From Streptomyces sp. SirexAA-E (GTDB lineage: Bacteria; Actinomycetota; Actinomycetes; Streptomycetales; Streptomycetaceae): a stretch of 64,000 nucleotides of DNA. The stretch covers positions 4,216,001 to 4,280,000 of the forward strand of contig NC_015953.1 in assembly GCF_000177195.2 (NCBI RefSeq), given 5' to 3'. Under the pieces are notes generated by a model. The model did not search any database, had not been told where the DNA came from, and saw only the letters and a list, made by a program, of their open reading frames with translations. Below, one piece after another: positions 8,139-16,660 of the stretch (position 1 is its first letter; each line of letters starts with the position of its first letter). Both the position numbers and the translations under genes were made by a program.

Positions 8139-9974
8139 GTGGACGCGCAAGGCCGTGGGCGGGACGAGGGCATCGACCCCGCAGACCAGTGGGTACTCAA
8201 TCCGGACACCGGCGATTACGAACTGCGACTGACTCCCTCCACAGGGCTAACCCCCACGCCGTCCGGCCCGTCCGCCGGATCGCCCTCCTCGGGACCGACC
8301 GCTTCCGCGCGATCGGGGGCCTCGGCCTCCCGTGGCGGTGCCGCGCCCGCCTCCCGCCGCCGCGAGGCCCCCGGCGCCACTCCGTCCTCGGAGGAACGGG
8401 CCTCCGTACCCGGACAGCGCGGTGGGCGCCGGGGCGGCCGGGGCGACGCCACGCCGGAGCGCGGTCCAGGAGGGCGGGCGGGCGGCCGTGCCGCGCCCGC
8501 GACGGGCCGCCGCGGGGCGAGGTCGACGCGGTCCAGGAAGTCCGGCAAGAAGAAGGCCCTGGTCTGGACGGGCGGTGCGCTGGCGTTCCTGCTGGTGGGC
8601 ACCGCCACGGCGGGCTACCTCGTCTACCAGCACTTCAACGGCAACATCACCGCCGTCTCCAGCGACGGCGCGGGGACCGGCGGCTTCAGCAAGGACCGCC
8701 CGATCAACGTCCTGGTCATCGGCACCGACAAGCGCACCGGAGACGGCAACGAAGGCTACGGGGACAAGGAGAGCGTCGGCCACGCCGACACGACGATCCT
8801 CTTCCACGTCTCCAAGGACCGGACGAACGCCACCGCGCTGAGCGTTCCGCGCGACCTGATAGCGACCGTCCCGGACTGTCCGACCAAGCAGGACGACGGT
8901 TCGACGAAGACCATCCCGGGCACGGAGGGCGACCGCTTCAACACGAGCCTCGGACAGTCCGACCGGACGCCCAGCTGCACGATGCGGACCATCACCGAAC
9001 TCACCGGCCTGGAGGTCGACCACTTCATGGTGGCCGACTTCAACGCGGTCAAGACCCTGACCACCGCCGTCGACGGCGTGGACGTCTGCCTGGCCAAGGA
9101 CATCAACGACAAGAAGTCCCACCTGAACCTCGCGAAGGGCGAGCACACCCTCCAGGGGGAGGAGGCGCTGTCCTTCCTGCGCACGCGGTACTCCGTCGGC
9201 TTCGGCAGCGACCTGAGCCGCATCGAGCTCCAGCAGCAGTTCCTCAGCTCGCTGCTGCGCAAGCTCAAGTCCAACGACACGCTGACCAGCCCCACCAAGA
9301 TGTGGACGCTCGCGGAGGCGGCCACCAAGGCGCTCACCGTCGACGACAAGATCGCCGACATCAACGAACTGCGGAAGCTGGGCATGGAGCTGGCCTCGGT
9401 CGACCCGAAGAACATCACGTTCACCACGGTCCCGGTGCTGGACAACCCGGACGACAAGGCCACGGTCATCCTGGACCGGTCGAAGGCACCGCAGGTCTTC
9501 TCGATGATGCGCGAGGACGTCTCCTTCACCGAGGTCGCCGCCCAGAAGAAGGCCGCGGCGAAGGAGAAGGAAGCCGCCAAGCTGAAGGGCGCGAAGGCCG
9601 CCCCGGCGGACGTGCGGGTGGACGTCTACAACGGTGGCGCCCCGGCCGGTTCCGCGCAGAACGCCCTGGACTGGCTTCAGAACAGCCAGGGTGTGCTGAA
9701 GTCCACGAACAAGTCGAACGCGCCCGAGAACGTGAAGAAGACCCAGCTCGTCTACGCCCCCAACCAGGCCGACCAGGCGCGCAGCCTGGCCGCGATGATG
9801 GGCCTGTCGGCCTCGGCGCTGAAGCCGACGACGACGGACGCGGGCGAGATGGACCCGATGGTCCTGACCCTGGGCCCCGACTTCGTGGAGGCGGGCACCC
9901 CGCTCAGCGCCCCGGAGAAGGCCCCGGACGAGATCCAGCGCGTCGAAGGGGACAAGCAGGTCTGCGCGCAGTAG
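8139..9974 (+). CDS. LytR-CpsA-Psr (LCP) family cell-wall glycopolymer ligase
   Basis: A 611-residue membrane-anchored protein. Residues 1-145 are a disordered cytoplasmic region rich in Ser, Pro, Arg and Gly, ending in a basic patch (RSRKSGKKK). One transmembrane helix follows (about 147-167), then the extracellular LCP domain (PINVLVIGTDKR, HADTTILFHVSKD, SVPRDL, LSFLRTRYSVGFGSDLSRIELQQQFL) and a C-terminal LytR_C domain (about 485-575: VRVDVYNGGAPAGSAQNALDWLQ). LCP enzymes transfer undecaprenyl-linked glycopolymers to peptidoglycan; the Asp and Arg residues that bind pyrophosphate are in the IGTDKR and RTRYS motifs. The start is GTG 8139, with GGAGG 12 bases upstream. Confidence 0.93.
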   Translation: MDAQGRGRDEGIDPADQWVLNPDTGDYELRLTPSTGLTPTPSGPSAGSPSSGPTASARSGASASRGGAAPASRRREAPGATPSSEERASVPGQRGGRRGGRGDATPERGPGGRAGGRAAPATGRRGARSTRSRKSGKKKALVWTGGALAFLLVGTATAGYLVYQHFNGNITAVSSDGAGTGGFSKDRPINVLVIGTDKRTGDGNEGYGDKESVGHADTTILFHVSKDRTNATALSVPRDLIATVPDCPTKQDDGSTKTIPGTEGDRFNTSLGQSDRTPSCTMRTITELTGLEVDHFMVADFNAVKTLTTAVDGVDVCLAKDINDKKSHLNLAKGEHTLQGEEALSFLRTRYSVGFGSDLSRIELQQQFLSSLLRKLKSNDTLTSPTKMWTLAEAATKALTVDDKIADINELRKLGMELASVDPKNITFTTVPVLDNPDDKATVILDRSKAPQVFSMMREDVSFTEVAAQKKAAAKEKEAAKLKGAKAAPADVRVDVYNGGAPAGSAQNALDWLQNSQGVLKSTNKSNAPENVKKTQLVYAPNQADQARSLAAMMGLSASALKPTTTDAGEMDPMVLTLGPDFVEAGTPLSAPEKAPDEIQRVEGDKQVCAQ

Positions 9975-9981
9975 CGGACCC

Positions 9982-10002
9982 GCCCGGCGACACGTGCCGG
10001 GC
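9982..10002 (+). terminator. Hairpin after LCP gene
   Basis: GCCCGGC and GCCGGGC pair (7 bp) around a 7-base loop, beginning 8 bases past the LCP stop codon. It has no U-tract and moderate strength, and is followed immediately by a tandem repeat. Confidence 0.55.
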
Positions 10003-10010
10003 CCACCGCC

Positions 10011-10070
10011 GGCGGCCCGTCCGGCGGCCCGTCCGGCGGCCCGTCCGGCGGCCCGTCCGGCGGCCCGTCC
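10011..10070 (+). repeat. Five perfect tandem copies of a 12-mer
   Basis: The unit GGCGGCCCGTCC is repeated five times without a mismatch, between the LCP terminator and the oxidoreductase gene. Each unit contains a GGCC palindrome. The array ends in a degenerate GGCGTCCGG. It is non-coding, lies in the 5' flank of the next gene, and such short perfect repeats commonly vary in copy number. Confidence 0.95.
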
Positions 10071-10163
10071 GGCGTCCGGGGACGGGACCGGCGCGGGAGG
10101 CCCGCCCCGCACCGGCAGCCGGGACAACCGCTGACCCGCCCCGGGACCCGGCATGCTGGCCTC

Positions 10164-12974
10164 ATGGCCGACCCGTACCGCGACCTCGCCCGAGAACTCG
10201 CCGCCGCCGTGCGCGGTGACGTGGACTTCACCCCCACCGCCCGCGCGCTGACGACCATGGACGCGTCCAACTACCGACGTGTCCCGCTCGGAGTCGTCGC
10301 CCCCCGCGACGCCGCCGACGTGGCCGCCGCGCTCGCCGTGTGCCGGGAGCACGGCGTGCCCGTCGTCCCCCGCGGCGGCGGGACCTCCATCGCGGGCCAG
10401 GCCACCGGTACCGGCGTCGTCCTCGACCTCACCCGGCACCTGCGCGCCCTCGTGGAGCTGGACCCCGCCACCCGTACCGCCGTCGTCCAGCCCGGTCTCG
10501 TCCTGGACGAGCTGCGGGCCGCCGCCGCCCCGCACGGGCTGACCTTCGGAGCCGACCCGTCGACCCACAGCCGCTGCACCCTCGGCGGCATGATCGGCAA
10601 CAACGCCTGCGGCTCCCACTCCGTGGCCTGGGGCACCACCGCCGACAACGTCGAGAGTCTGCGCGTCCTGCGCTACTCCGGCGGCGCGGAACCCGCGCAC
10701 CTGGGCCGGGGCTGGACCGGCGCCCCGCCCGGACTCAGGGAGTTCGCCGAGGACGAGGCCCACCGCGCCCTCGTCCGCACCGGTTTCCCCGAACTCCCGC
10801 GCCGCATCTCCGGATACGCCCTCGACGCCCTGCTGCCCGACGGCCCGGGAGCAGGCGGGACCCCCGACCTCGCCCGCGCGTTCTGCGGCAGCGAGGGCAC
10901 CCTCGCCGTCGTCACCGAGGCGACCGTACGCCTCGTCGCGTCACCCCCGGCCCGCGCGCTCGCCGTCCTCGGCTACGCCGACGAGTCGGCCGCCGCCGAG
11001 GCCGCCCCCGCCCTCCTCCCGCACCACCCGCTCACCGTCGAGGGCATGGCCGCCGACCTCGTACGCGAAGCAGCCGTACTGCCGCGCGGCGGCGCCTGGC
11101 TCTTCGTGGAGACCGGCGGCGCCACCCCCGCCGAGGCCCGCGCCCACGCGCAGCGGATCGTCCGGGCCGCCGACGCCCTGGACGCCGCCGTCGTCACCGA
11201 CCCGGCGGACCTGCGCGCCCTGTGGCGCATCCGGGAGGACGCCGCCGGCACCGCCACCCGCATGCCCGACGGCACGGAGGCCTGGCCCGGCTGGGAGGAC
11301 TGCGCCGTACCGCCCGCCCGGCTCGGCCCCTACCTCCGCGACTTCCGCGCCCTGCTCGCCGCACACGGCCTGCGCGGCGCCCCCTACGGGCACTTCGGCG
11401 ACGGCTGCATCCACGTACGCGTCGACTTCGACCTGCTCACCCCCGACGGGGTGGCCCGCTTCCGCCGCTTCTCCGAGGAGCAGGCCGACCTCGTCGTCGC
11501 CCACGGCGGCTCGCTGAGCGGCGAACACGGCGACGGCCAGGCCCGGGCCGAGCTGCTGCCCCGGATGTACGGGGCCGCTCTCGTCGACCTGTTCACCCGC
11601 TACAAGGACCTCTGGGACCCCGACGGCGGCATGAACCCCGGCATGCTGGCCCGCCCCGGCCGCCTCGACGACGACCTCCGCTTCGCGGTGCTCCCGAAGC
11701 GGCCCGTGGACGTGGCCTTCGGTTACCCCGACGACGGCGGCGACTTCTCGGCGGCCGTACGCCGCTGCGTCGGCGTCGCCAAGTGCCGTACCGCCACCGC
11801 ACCGGGCGCCGACGTCATGTGCCCCTCCTTCCGGGCGACCGGCGAGGAGGCCCACTCCACCCGGGGCCGCGCCCGGCTGCTGCACGAGATGCTCGCGGGC
11901 GAGGTGGTCACCGACGGCTGGCGGTCCACCGAGGTGCGGGACGCGCTCGACCTCTGCCTGTCCTGCAAGGGCTGCCGCAGCGACTGCCCGGTCGGCGTCG
12001 ACATGGCCACGTACAAGGCGGAGTTCCTGCACCACCACTACCGGGGGCGGCGGCGGCCCGCCGCGCACTACGCGATGGGCCGGCTGCCGCAGTGGCTCCG
12101 GATGGCCGCCCCCTTCGCCGGACTCCTCAACGCGCTGGCCCGCCTGAGCCCACTGGCCGCCCTCGCCAAACGGCTCGGCGGCATCGCGCCCGAGCGGACG
12201 ATCCCGGTGCTGGCCCGCCGGACCTTCCGCCGCTGGGCCCGCACGCGCCGGGGCGCCGTGCGCGGGGAGACCGTCACCCTCTGGCCCGACACCTTCACCG
12301 ACCACCTCTCGCCCGAGGTCGGCCGCGCCGCCGTCCGGGTCCTGGAAGCGGCCGGACGCACCCCCGTGTACCCGGAGCGCGCCGTGTGCTGCGGCCTCAC
12401 CTACGTGTCGACCGGGCAGCTCGACCGGGCCCGTACGGTCATGCGCCGCACCCTGGACCGGATGGCCGGCGTCCCCGACGGCCCGGTCGTCGTCCTGGAA
12501 CCCAGCTGCGCCGCCACCCTCCGCACGGACCTGCCGGAACTCCTCCCCGACGACCCGCGCGCCGCCCGCCTCGCCGCGTCCGTGCGCACCCTGGCGCAGT
12601 ACCTCCAGGAGTACGCGCCCGGCTGGGAGCCGCCCCGCCTGGACCGGCCGGTCGCCGGCCAGACCCACTGCCACCAGCACGCGGTCCTCGGTGCGCAGGC
12701 CGACCGGCGGCTACGGGAACGGGCGGGACTCACCGGGGAGTTGAGCGGCGGCTGCTGCGGGATGGCCGGCAACTTCGGCTTCGAGAAGGGGCACTGGGAC
12801 GTCTCGGTGGCCTGCGCCGAGGACCAGCTCCTGCCGTCCGTGCGGGCGGCGGGACCGGACACGGAACTGCTCGCCGACGGCTTCTCCTGCCGCACCCAGC
12901 TCGACCAACTGGCGGGTCGCCGCGCCCGGCACCTCGCCGAGGTGCTGGCGGAGGGGCTGGACGCGGAGACGTAG
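10164..12974 (+). CDS. FAD-linked / 4Fe-4S 2-hydroxyacid (D-lactate-type) dehydrogenase
   Basis: A 936-residue three-part oxidoreductase. The N-terminal FAD_binding_4 domain has VPRGGGTSIAGQ and GGMIGNNACGSHS (about 68-170). It is followed by an FAD-oxidase C-terminal domain with FGDGCIHVRVDFDL and SLSGEHGDGQ. A ferredoxin-like segment has CLSCKGCRSDCPVGVD (about 598-613). The final part carries CCG-type motifs (VCCGLTYVSTGQ, GGCCGMAGNFGF) that bind Fe-S in glycolate/lactate oxidase and heterodisulfide-reductase relatives. This arrangement is typical of quinone-linked D-lactate or D-2-hydroxyglutarate dehydrogenases; the actual substrate is not determined. ATG 10164 follows a GC-rich spacer. 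It converges on the next gene with 7 bp between stops. Confidence 0.88.
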   Translation: MADPYRDLARELAAAVRGDVDFTPTARALTTMDASNYRRVPLGVVAPRDAADVAAALAVCREHGVPVVPRGGGTSIAGQATGTGVVLDLTRHLRALVELDPATRTAVVQPGLVLDELRAAAAPHGLTFGADPSTHSRCTLGGMIGNNACGSHSVAWGTTADNVESLRVLRYSGGAEPAHLGRGWTGAPPGLREFAEDEAHRALVRTGFPELPRRISGYALDALLPDGPGAGGTPDLARAFCGSEGTLAVVTEATVRLVASPPARALAVLGYADESAAAEAAPALLPHHPLTVEGMAADLVREAAVLPRGGAWLFVETGGATPAEARAHAQRIVRAADALDAAVVTDPADLRALWRIREDAAGTATRMPDGTEAWPGWEDCAVPPARLGPYLRDFRALLAAHGLRGAPYGHFGDGCIHVRVDFDLLTPDGVARFRRFSEEQADLVVAHGGSLSGEHGDGQARAELLPRMYGAALVDLFTRYKDLWDPDGGMNPGMLARPGRLDDDLRFAVLPKRPVDVAFGYPDDGGDFSAAVRRCVGVAKCRTATAPGADVMCPSFRATGEEAHSTRGRARLLHEMLAGEVVTDGWRSTEVRDALDLCLSCKGCRSDCPVGVDMATYKAEFLHHHYRGRRRPAAHYAMGRLPQWLRMAAPFAGLLNALARLSPLAALAKRLGGIAPERTIPVLARRTFRRWARTRRGAVRGETVTLWPDTFTDHLSPEVGRAAVRVLEAAGRTPVYPERAVCCGLTYVSTGQLDRARTVMRRTLDRMAGVPDGPVVVLEPSCAATLRTDLPELLPDDPRAARLAASVRTLAQYLQEYAPGWEPPRLDRPVAGQTHCHQHAVLGAQADRRLRERAGLTGELSGGCCGMAGNFGFEKGHWDVSVACAEDQLLPSVRAAGPDTELLADGFSCRTQLDQLAGRRARHLAEVLAEGLDAET

Positions 12975-12981
12975 GGGCGCG

Positions 12982-14148
12982 TCAGGACCGGTCGGCCGCC
13001 TCGGTCACGGCCGCGATCAGCGAGACGTTCTCCGGGGCGGCACCGCCCGGCAGGGCGAACCGGCGCCGCGTGTAGCCGTAGGCGAGCCCCCGGGACGGAT
13101 CGGCGAACGCCTCGGAACCGGCGGCCCCCGAGTGCCCGAACGACCCCTCGCCCAGCGACGGGTAGCGCACCCGGGACGCCTCGAAGCCGAGGGCGAAATG
13201 GTCCGGTTCACCGGTCACCAGATCCGTGCCCGTCCACCGCACCCGGCCGGCCTCGGCCACCGTGTCCGCCTTGAGCAGCGGCGCCCGGCCGTCCACCTCA
13301 CCGATCGCCGACGCGTACATCCCGGCCAGCCCGCGGGCCGACGCCACACCGCCGACCGAGGCCGGGCCGAGCGCCCGGACCTCACGGGTGTTGACGAAGT
13401 CCACCAGGTCCAGCGGCGTGTCACCGGCCAGGCCGAAGGCGTGGGCCATCAACCCGTCCGGGTCCAGGGGGGCCGCCTCGGCCGCAGCCGCCTGCTCGGG
13501 CGTGGGCACCCCGGGCCGGATGGGCACGTGCCGGGACTCCAGCGCCTCGGGCAGACCCAGGTGGAAGTCGAGCCCGTACGGGGCGCGGACCCGCTCCTCG
13601 AAGATCTCCTGGACCGACAGCCCGGTGGCGCGGCGTACCACCTCACCGGTCAGCGCACCGATCACCAGCGCGTGGTAGCCGGCCGCCGTCCCGGGCTCCC
13701 AGTACGGCCGCTCACCCGCCAGCCGCGCGGCGAGGACCCGGTCGTCGGCCAGTTCGCGCGGGCTCAGCCCGTCCTTCGCCCAGATCACGCCGGAGCGGTG
13801 CGCGACCAGCTCCCGTACGGTCAGCTCGCCCTTGCCCTCGGCGGCGAACTCCGGCCAGTAGGACGCGACCGTTCGCTCCAGGTCGAGTACGCCGTCCTGC
13901 ACCAGCAGGGCGACCACCAGATGGGCCGCCCCCTTGGTGGAGGAGAACACCGCGGGCAGCGAATCCCCGGAGATCCCGTCCCCCGCCCACAGGTCCACCA
14001 CCAGTCGGCCGTGGTGGCGGACGGCGAGCTGGCCGCCCGGCTCGGTGTGGTCGGCGGCGAGCACCGCCGCGAACTCCTCCCGTACGCCTTCGAAGCCCGC
14101 CGCCACATCGCCGTGCACGGTGACGGCCGTGTCGTTCCCGCCGGTCAT
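12982..14148 (-). CDS. Serine hydrolase, class C beta-lactamase / esterase family
   Basis: A 388-residue protein of the beta-lactamase (PF00144) family, most like EstB-type esterases. The SxxK nucleophile motif is in VFSSTKGAAH, the YxN-like element is GYHALVIG, and the C-terminal third-motif region reads GSFGHSGAAGSEAFAD (an HxG triad). No signal peptide is visible, which favours a cytoplasmic esterase over a secreted beta-lactamase. I prefer ATG 14148 because of a G-rich Shine-Dalgarno (GGGGGG) 5 bases before it; ATG 14181 is an alternative, adding 11 residues. Confidence 0.85.
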   Translation of the reverse strand: MTGGNDTAVTVHGDVAAGFEGVREEFAAVLAADHTEPGGQLAVRHHGRLVVDLWAGDGISGDSLPAVFSSTKGAAHLVVALLVQDGVLDLERTVASYWPEFAAEGKGELTVRELVAHRSGVIWAKDGLSPRELADDRVLAARLAGERPYWEPGTAAGYHALVIGALTGEVVRRATGLSVQEIFEERVRAPYGLDFHLGLPEALESRHVPIRPGVPTPEQAAAAEAAPLDPDGLMAHAFGLAGDTPLDLVDFVNTREVRALGPASVGGVASARGLAGMYASAIGEVDGRAPLLKADTVAEAGRVRWTGTDLVTGEPDHFALGFEASRVRYPSLGEGSFGHSGAAGSEAFADPSRGLAYGYTRRRFALPGGAAPENVSLIAAVTEAADRS

Positions 14149-14209
14149 GAGGCCCCCCTGGAGCGTCGTGTTCGGTGTCATCCGCTCCCAACTGCCGTAC
14201 CGGCGGCTT

Positions 14210-15097
14210 TCATTCCCCGTCCCAGGTGACGATCTCCCGTGCCAGCGACAGCAGTTCGGGAAGGGCCGGATGCGCCGGGCCGTCCCGCCGGGCCAGCAGG
14301 ACCGGCAGCGGCGGCGCGTCCTCCAGCGGACGGTAGGCGACCCCGGCGTGCGGGTGCGTCCCGGCGGTGGAACTGCCGGAGACCCCGGCGCCCCGGCCGG
14401 CCGCGATGGCGGTCAGCCAGTCGTCGGTGTTGGCGACGGTGAGGGTGGCGGCGGGCCGGTCGTCCTGGGGCCACAGGCCGAGCGTGGTGGTGCCCGAGAC
14501 GGTGTTCAGCACGACGGCACCGGCCGTCAGATCGGCCAGGGAGAGCGAGGCGCGCGCGGCGAGCGGTCCGTCGGCGGCGACGGCGGCCACCCGGCCCTCG
14601 GTGTACAGCACCTCGGTGACGATCCCCGGGGTGTCCACGGGACCCCGCAGCACCGCCGCGTCGACCTCACCCCGGGCGAGACCGGCCGTGCGGTCGTCGA
14701 TGCGCAGGAGCTCCAGCGGGGTCTGCGGACACCGCTGCTGCCAGGTGCGCAGCAGCGGCGTGGTGTACGGGCCGAGCGCCGACCAGGCGTGCCCGAGCCG
14801 CAGCGGCCGGGAGTGCGGCCGGCCGGGGGTGACCGCGTCGTCGAAGGCGGAGACCGCGAGCGCGGCCTTGTCCCGGAAGACGGCGCCCTCGGGGGTGAGC
14901 GCGAGATGGTGGGTGGACCGGTCCACCAGCCGTACGCCGAGACGGCCCTCCAGCGCGGCGAGGGTACGGGAGACGACGGGCTGGCTCACCCGCAGCCGGG
15001 CGGCGGCCCGCGTGACGCTGCCCTCCTCGGCGACGGCCAGGAAGGCCCGCAGGTGCCTGACCTCGACACCGCGTCCGGGGCCCTGGGAAGTACTCAT
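14210..15097 (-). CDS. LysR-family transcriptional regulator
   Basis: A 295-residue LTTR with an N-terminal winged helix-turn-helix (VEVRHLRAFLAVAEEGSVTRAAARLRVSQPVVSRTLAALEGRLG) and a periplasmic-binding-like effector domain. The start is ATG 15097 (MSTSQGPG), since the family's first helix follows about 11 residues later. It is divergent from the EamA exporter at 15211 with a 113-base intergenic region, the standard arrangement for an LTTR controlling its neighbour. Repressor or activator status and effector are unknown. Confidence 0.92.
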   Translation of the reverse strand: MSTSQGPGRGVEVRHLRAFLAVAEEGSVTRAAARLRVSQPVVSRTLAALEGRLGVRLVDRSTHHLALTPEGAVFRDKAALAVSAFDDAVTPGRPHSRPLRLGHAWSALGPYTTPLLRTWQQRCPQTPLELLRIDDRTAGLARGEVDAAVLRGPVDTPGIVTEVLYTEGRVAAVAADGPLAARASLSLADLTAGAVVLNTVSGTTTLGLWPQDDRPAATLTVANTDDWLTAIAAGRGAGVSGSSTAGTHPHAGVAYRPLEDAPPLPVLLARRDGPAHPALPELLSLAREIVTWDGE

Positions 15098-15210
15098 GCG
15101 GGCGGAGCATAACGGGAGCGCAGCACGCATTTCACGCGGCGCGCGCCAGTCTCTACGGTGGCCCTGGGCCCCGTACGCCCACCGGCTTCCCGAAAGGTTC
15201 AGGTTCCCAG

Positions 15211-16218
15211 GTGAACGACTCGCGCAGTGCCGCCGAGGCGGCGGCCGTCGGTGTACCCGAGGCGGTGGCGACGCTCGACGGCGCGGGCCACGGCGGCCCG
15301 GCGCGTCCCGGTGCCCGCCGGGCGGCGCTGGGACCGGTCGCCCTGGTGGTCGCGGGCGGCCTGTCCGTGCAGTTCGGCGCGGCGGTCGCGGTCCTGCTGA
15401 TGCCGAAGGCGGGCGCGCTGGGCGTGGTCACGCTGCGCCTGGCCGCCGCCGCGCTCGTCCTGCTGGCCGTCTGCCGGCCCGCGCTGCGGGGCCACTCGCG
15501 CGCCGACTGGGGCACGGTGGTCGCGTTCGGCGTCGCGATGGGCGGCATGAACACACTCTTCTACCAGGCCGCCGACCGCATCCCGCTGGGTGTCGCCGTC
15601 ACCCTGGAGGTGCTGGGTCCGCTGGTCCTGTCCGTGGTGGCGTCGCGCCGCCTGCTCAACCTGGTCTGGGCGGGGCTGGCGCTCGGCGGCGTCGTCCTGC
15701 TCAGCGGCGGGGGTTTCGACCGGCTGGACATGGCCGGCGCCGCGTTCGCCCTGGGGGCGGGCGTGATGTGGGCGGCGTACATCGTCTTCAGCGCCCGCAC
15801 CGGACGGCGCTTCCCGCAGGCGGACGGGCTGGCCCTCGCCATGGCGGTGGCGGCGGTCCTGTCGCTGCCGCTGGGCATCATGGAGTCCGGATCGAAGCTG
15901 GTGGTCCCCACCACCCTGGGTCTGGGCGCGGCCGTGGCCCTGCTGAGCTCGGTCCTGCCGTACACCCTGGAGCTCATGGCGCTGCGCAGGCTCCCCGCCC
16001 CGACCTTCGCGGTCCTGATGAGCCTGGAACCGGCGATCGCGGCCATGGCCGGATTCCTCGTCCTCGACCAGGCGCTCTCCACGACCGACGCCCTCGCCAT
16101 CGCCCTGGTCGTCGGCGCCAGCATCGGCGCGGTGCGCGCCACGACCCCGCGAGGCACGATGGAGAAGGGGCCGAAGAGCGGAAGGAGGCGTGTCCGTGGG
16201 AACCGAGAAGGCCACTGA
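15211..16218 (+). CDS. EamA / DMT-family transporter (RhtA-like exporter)
   Basis: A 335-residue integral membrane protein with about ten transmembrane helices in two EamA repeats (first starting near LGPVALVVAGGLSVQFGAAVAVLLM, second near FALGAGVMWAAYIVFSARTGRRF). The second repeat ends with the conserved FAVLMSLEPAIAAMAGFLVLDQALS, typical of RhtA-like threonine/homoserine exporters; the natural substrate is not known. The start is GTG 15211. Its stop overlaps the start of the 55-residue gene downstream by 23 bases. It is probably controlled by the divergent LysR gene. Confidence 0.9.
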   Translation: MNDSRSAAEAAAVGVPEAVATLDGAGHGGPARPGARRAALGPVALVVAGGLSVQFGAAVAVLLMPKAGALGVVTLRLAAAALVLLAVCRPALRGHSRADWGTVVAFGVAMGGMNTLFYQAADRIPLGVAVTLEVLGPLVLSVVASRRLLNLVWAGLALGGVVLLSGGGFDRLDMAGAAFALGAGVMWAAYIVFSARTGRRFPQADGLALAMAVAAVLSLPLGIMESGSKLVVPTTLGLGAAVALLSSVLPYTLELMALRRLPAPTFAVLMSLEPAIAAMAGFLVLDQALSTTDALAIALVVGASIGAVRATTPRGTMEKGPKSGRRRVRGNREGH

Positions 16219-16363
16219 CGGATACGAAGGGCTGTACGCGCACACCCCCTCGCAGGCCGAGGGCGAACGCGACGACGCCCCGGAACGCGGCCGGGCGGCC
16301 GAGACCCACCCCGACACCCCGAGAACCCAGCCGTCCCAGGCGGAGGGCGACCGCTCCGAATAG
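16196..16363 (+). CDS. Small hydrophilic protein, 55 residues, function unknown
   Basis: GTG 16196 is preceded by a near-ideal GAAGGAGG Shine-Dalgarno and the frame ends at TAG 16363. The product begins VGTEKATDGYEGLYAHTP and contains a duplicated motif, PSQAEGERD (about 19-27) and PSQAEGDRS (about 47-55). It is strongly charged, probably disordered, and has no membrane segment or cysteine. It overlaps the EamA stop by 23 bases, so the two are likely co-translated. Codon use is normal for the genome. I do not recognise the family, but the ribosome site and overlap argue that it is real. Confidence 0.7.
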   Translation: MGTEKATDGYEGLYAHTPSQAEGERDDAPERGRAAETHPDTPRTQPSQAEGDRSE

Positions 16364-16586
16364 CGGAGCACGGCCGCCCGGGGAGGAAGCCCGGCGCCGG
16401 GCCGACCGCCCCTCGCCGTGCCGGTAGGCGCGTAGCCCAGCGCTTCCGGGCGCGGCGACCGGCCACTGCCGACCACCGGAAGCTTCGCGTTCCGCTTCCG
16501 CCCCGCGTCCCGCGTCCCGCGCGGGAGAGCGACGCCCATCGAGGCGCGTTCCGTCGAGCGCGGTCGGCGCCGGGCAGAAAACCATG

Positions 16587-16602
16587 CAAGCACGCTTGCT
16601 TG
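16587..16602. promoter_or_regulatory. TetR-type operator palindrome overlapping a candidate promoter
   Basis: CAAGCA-CGCT-TGCTTG is a perfect 6+4+6 palindrome 59 bases before the TIGR03084 gene. A TTGCTT element starting at 16596 with a 17-base gap to CATGCT at 16619-16624 is a plausible promoter, so the palindrome overlaps the -35. The TetR gene at the end of this operon is the obvious candidate ligand; that is inference. Confidence 0.5.
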
Positions 16603-16660
16603 TTTTTCGTGGCGCTGGCATGCTCCGGGACACACCGCCACGCCCCGAGGGGAGCGCACC

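Noticed and set aside
8247..10763. Minus-strand frame of 838 residues
   Set aside because: It lies opposite the LCP gene and the start of the dehydrogenase, has Gly/Val/Arg composition, and crosses a terminator and a tandem repeat.
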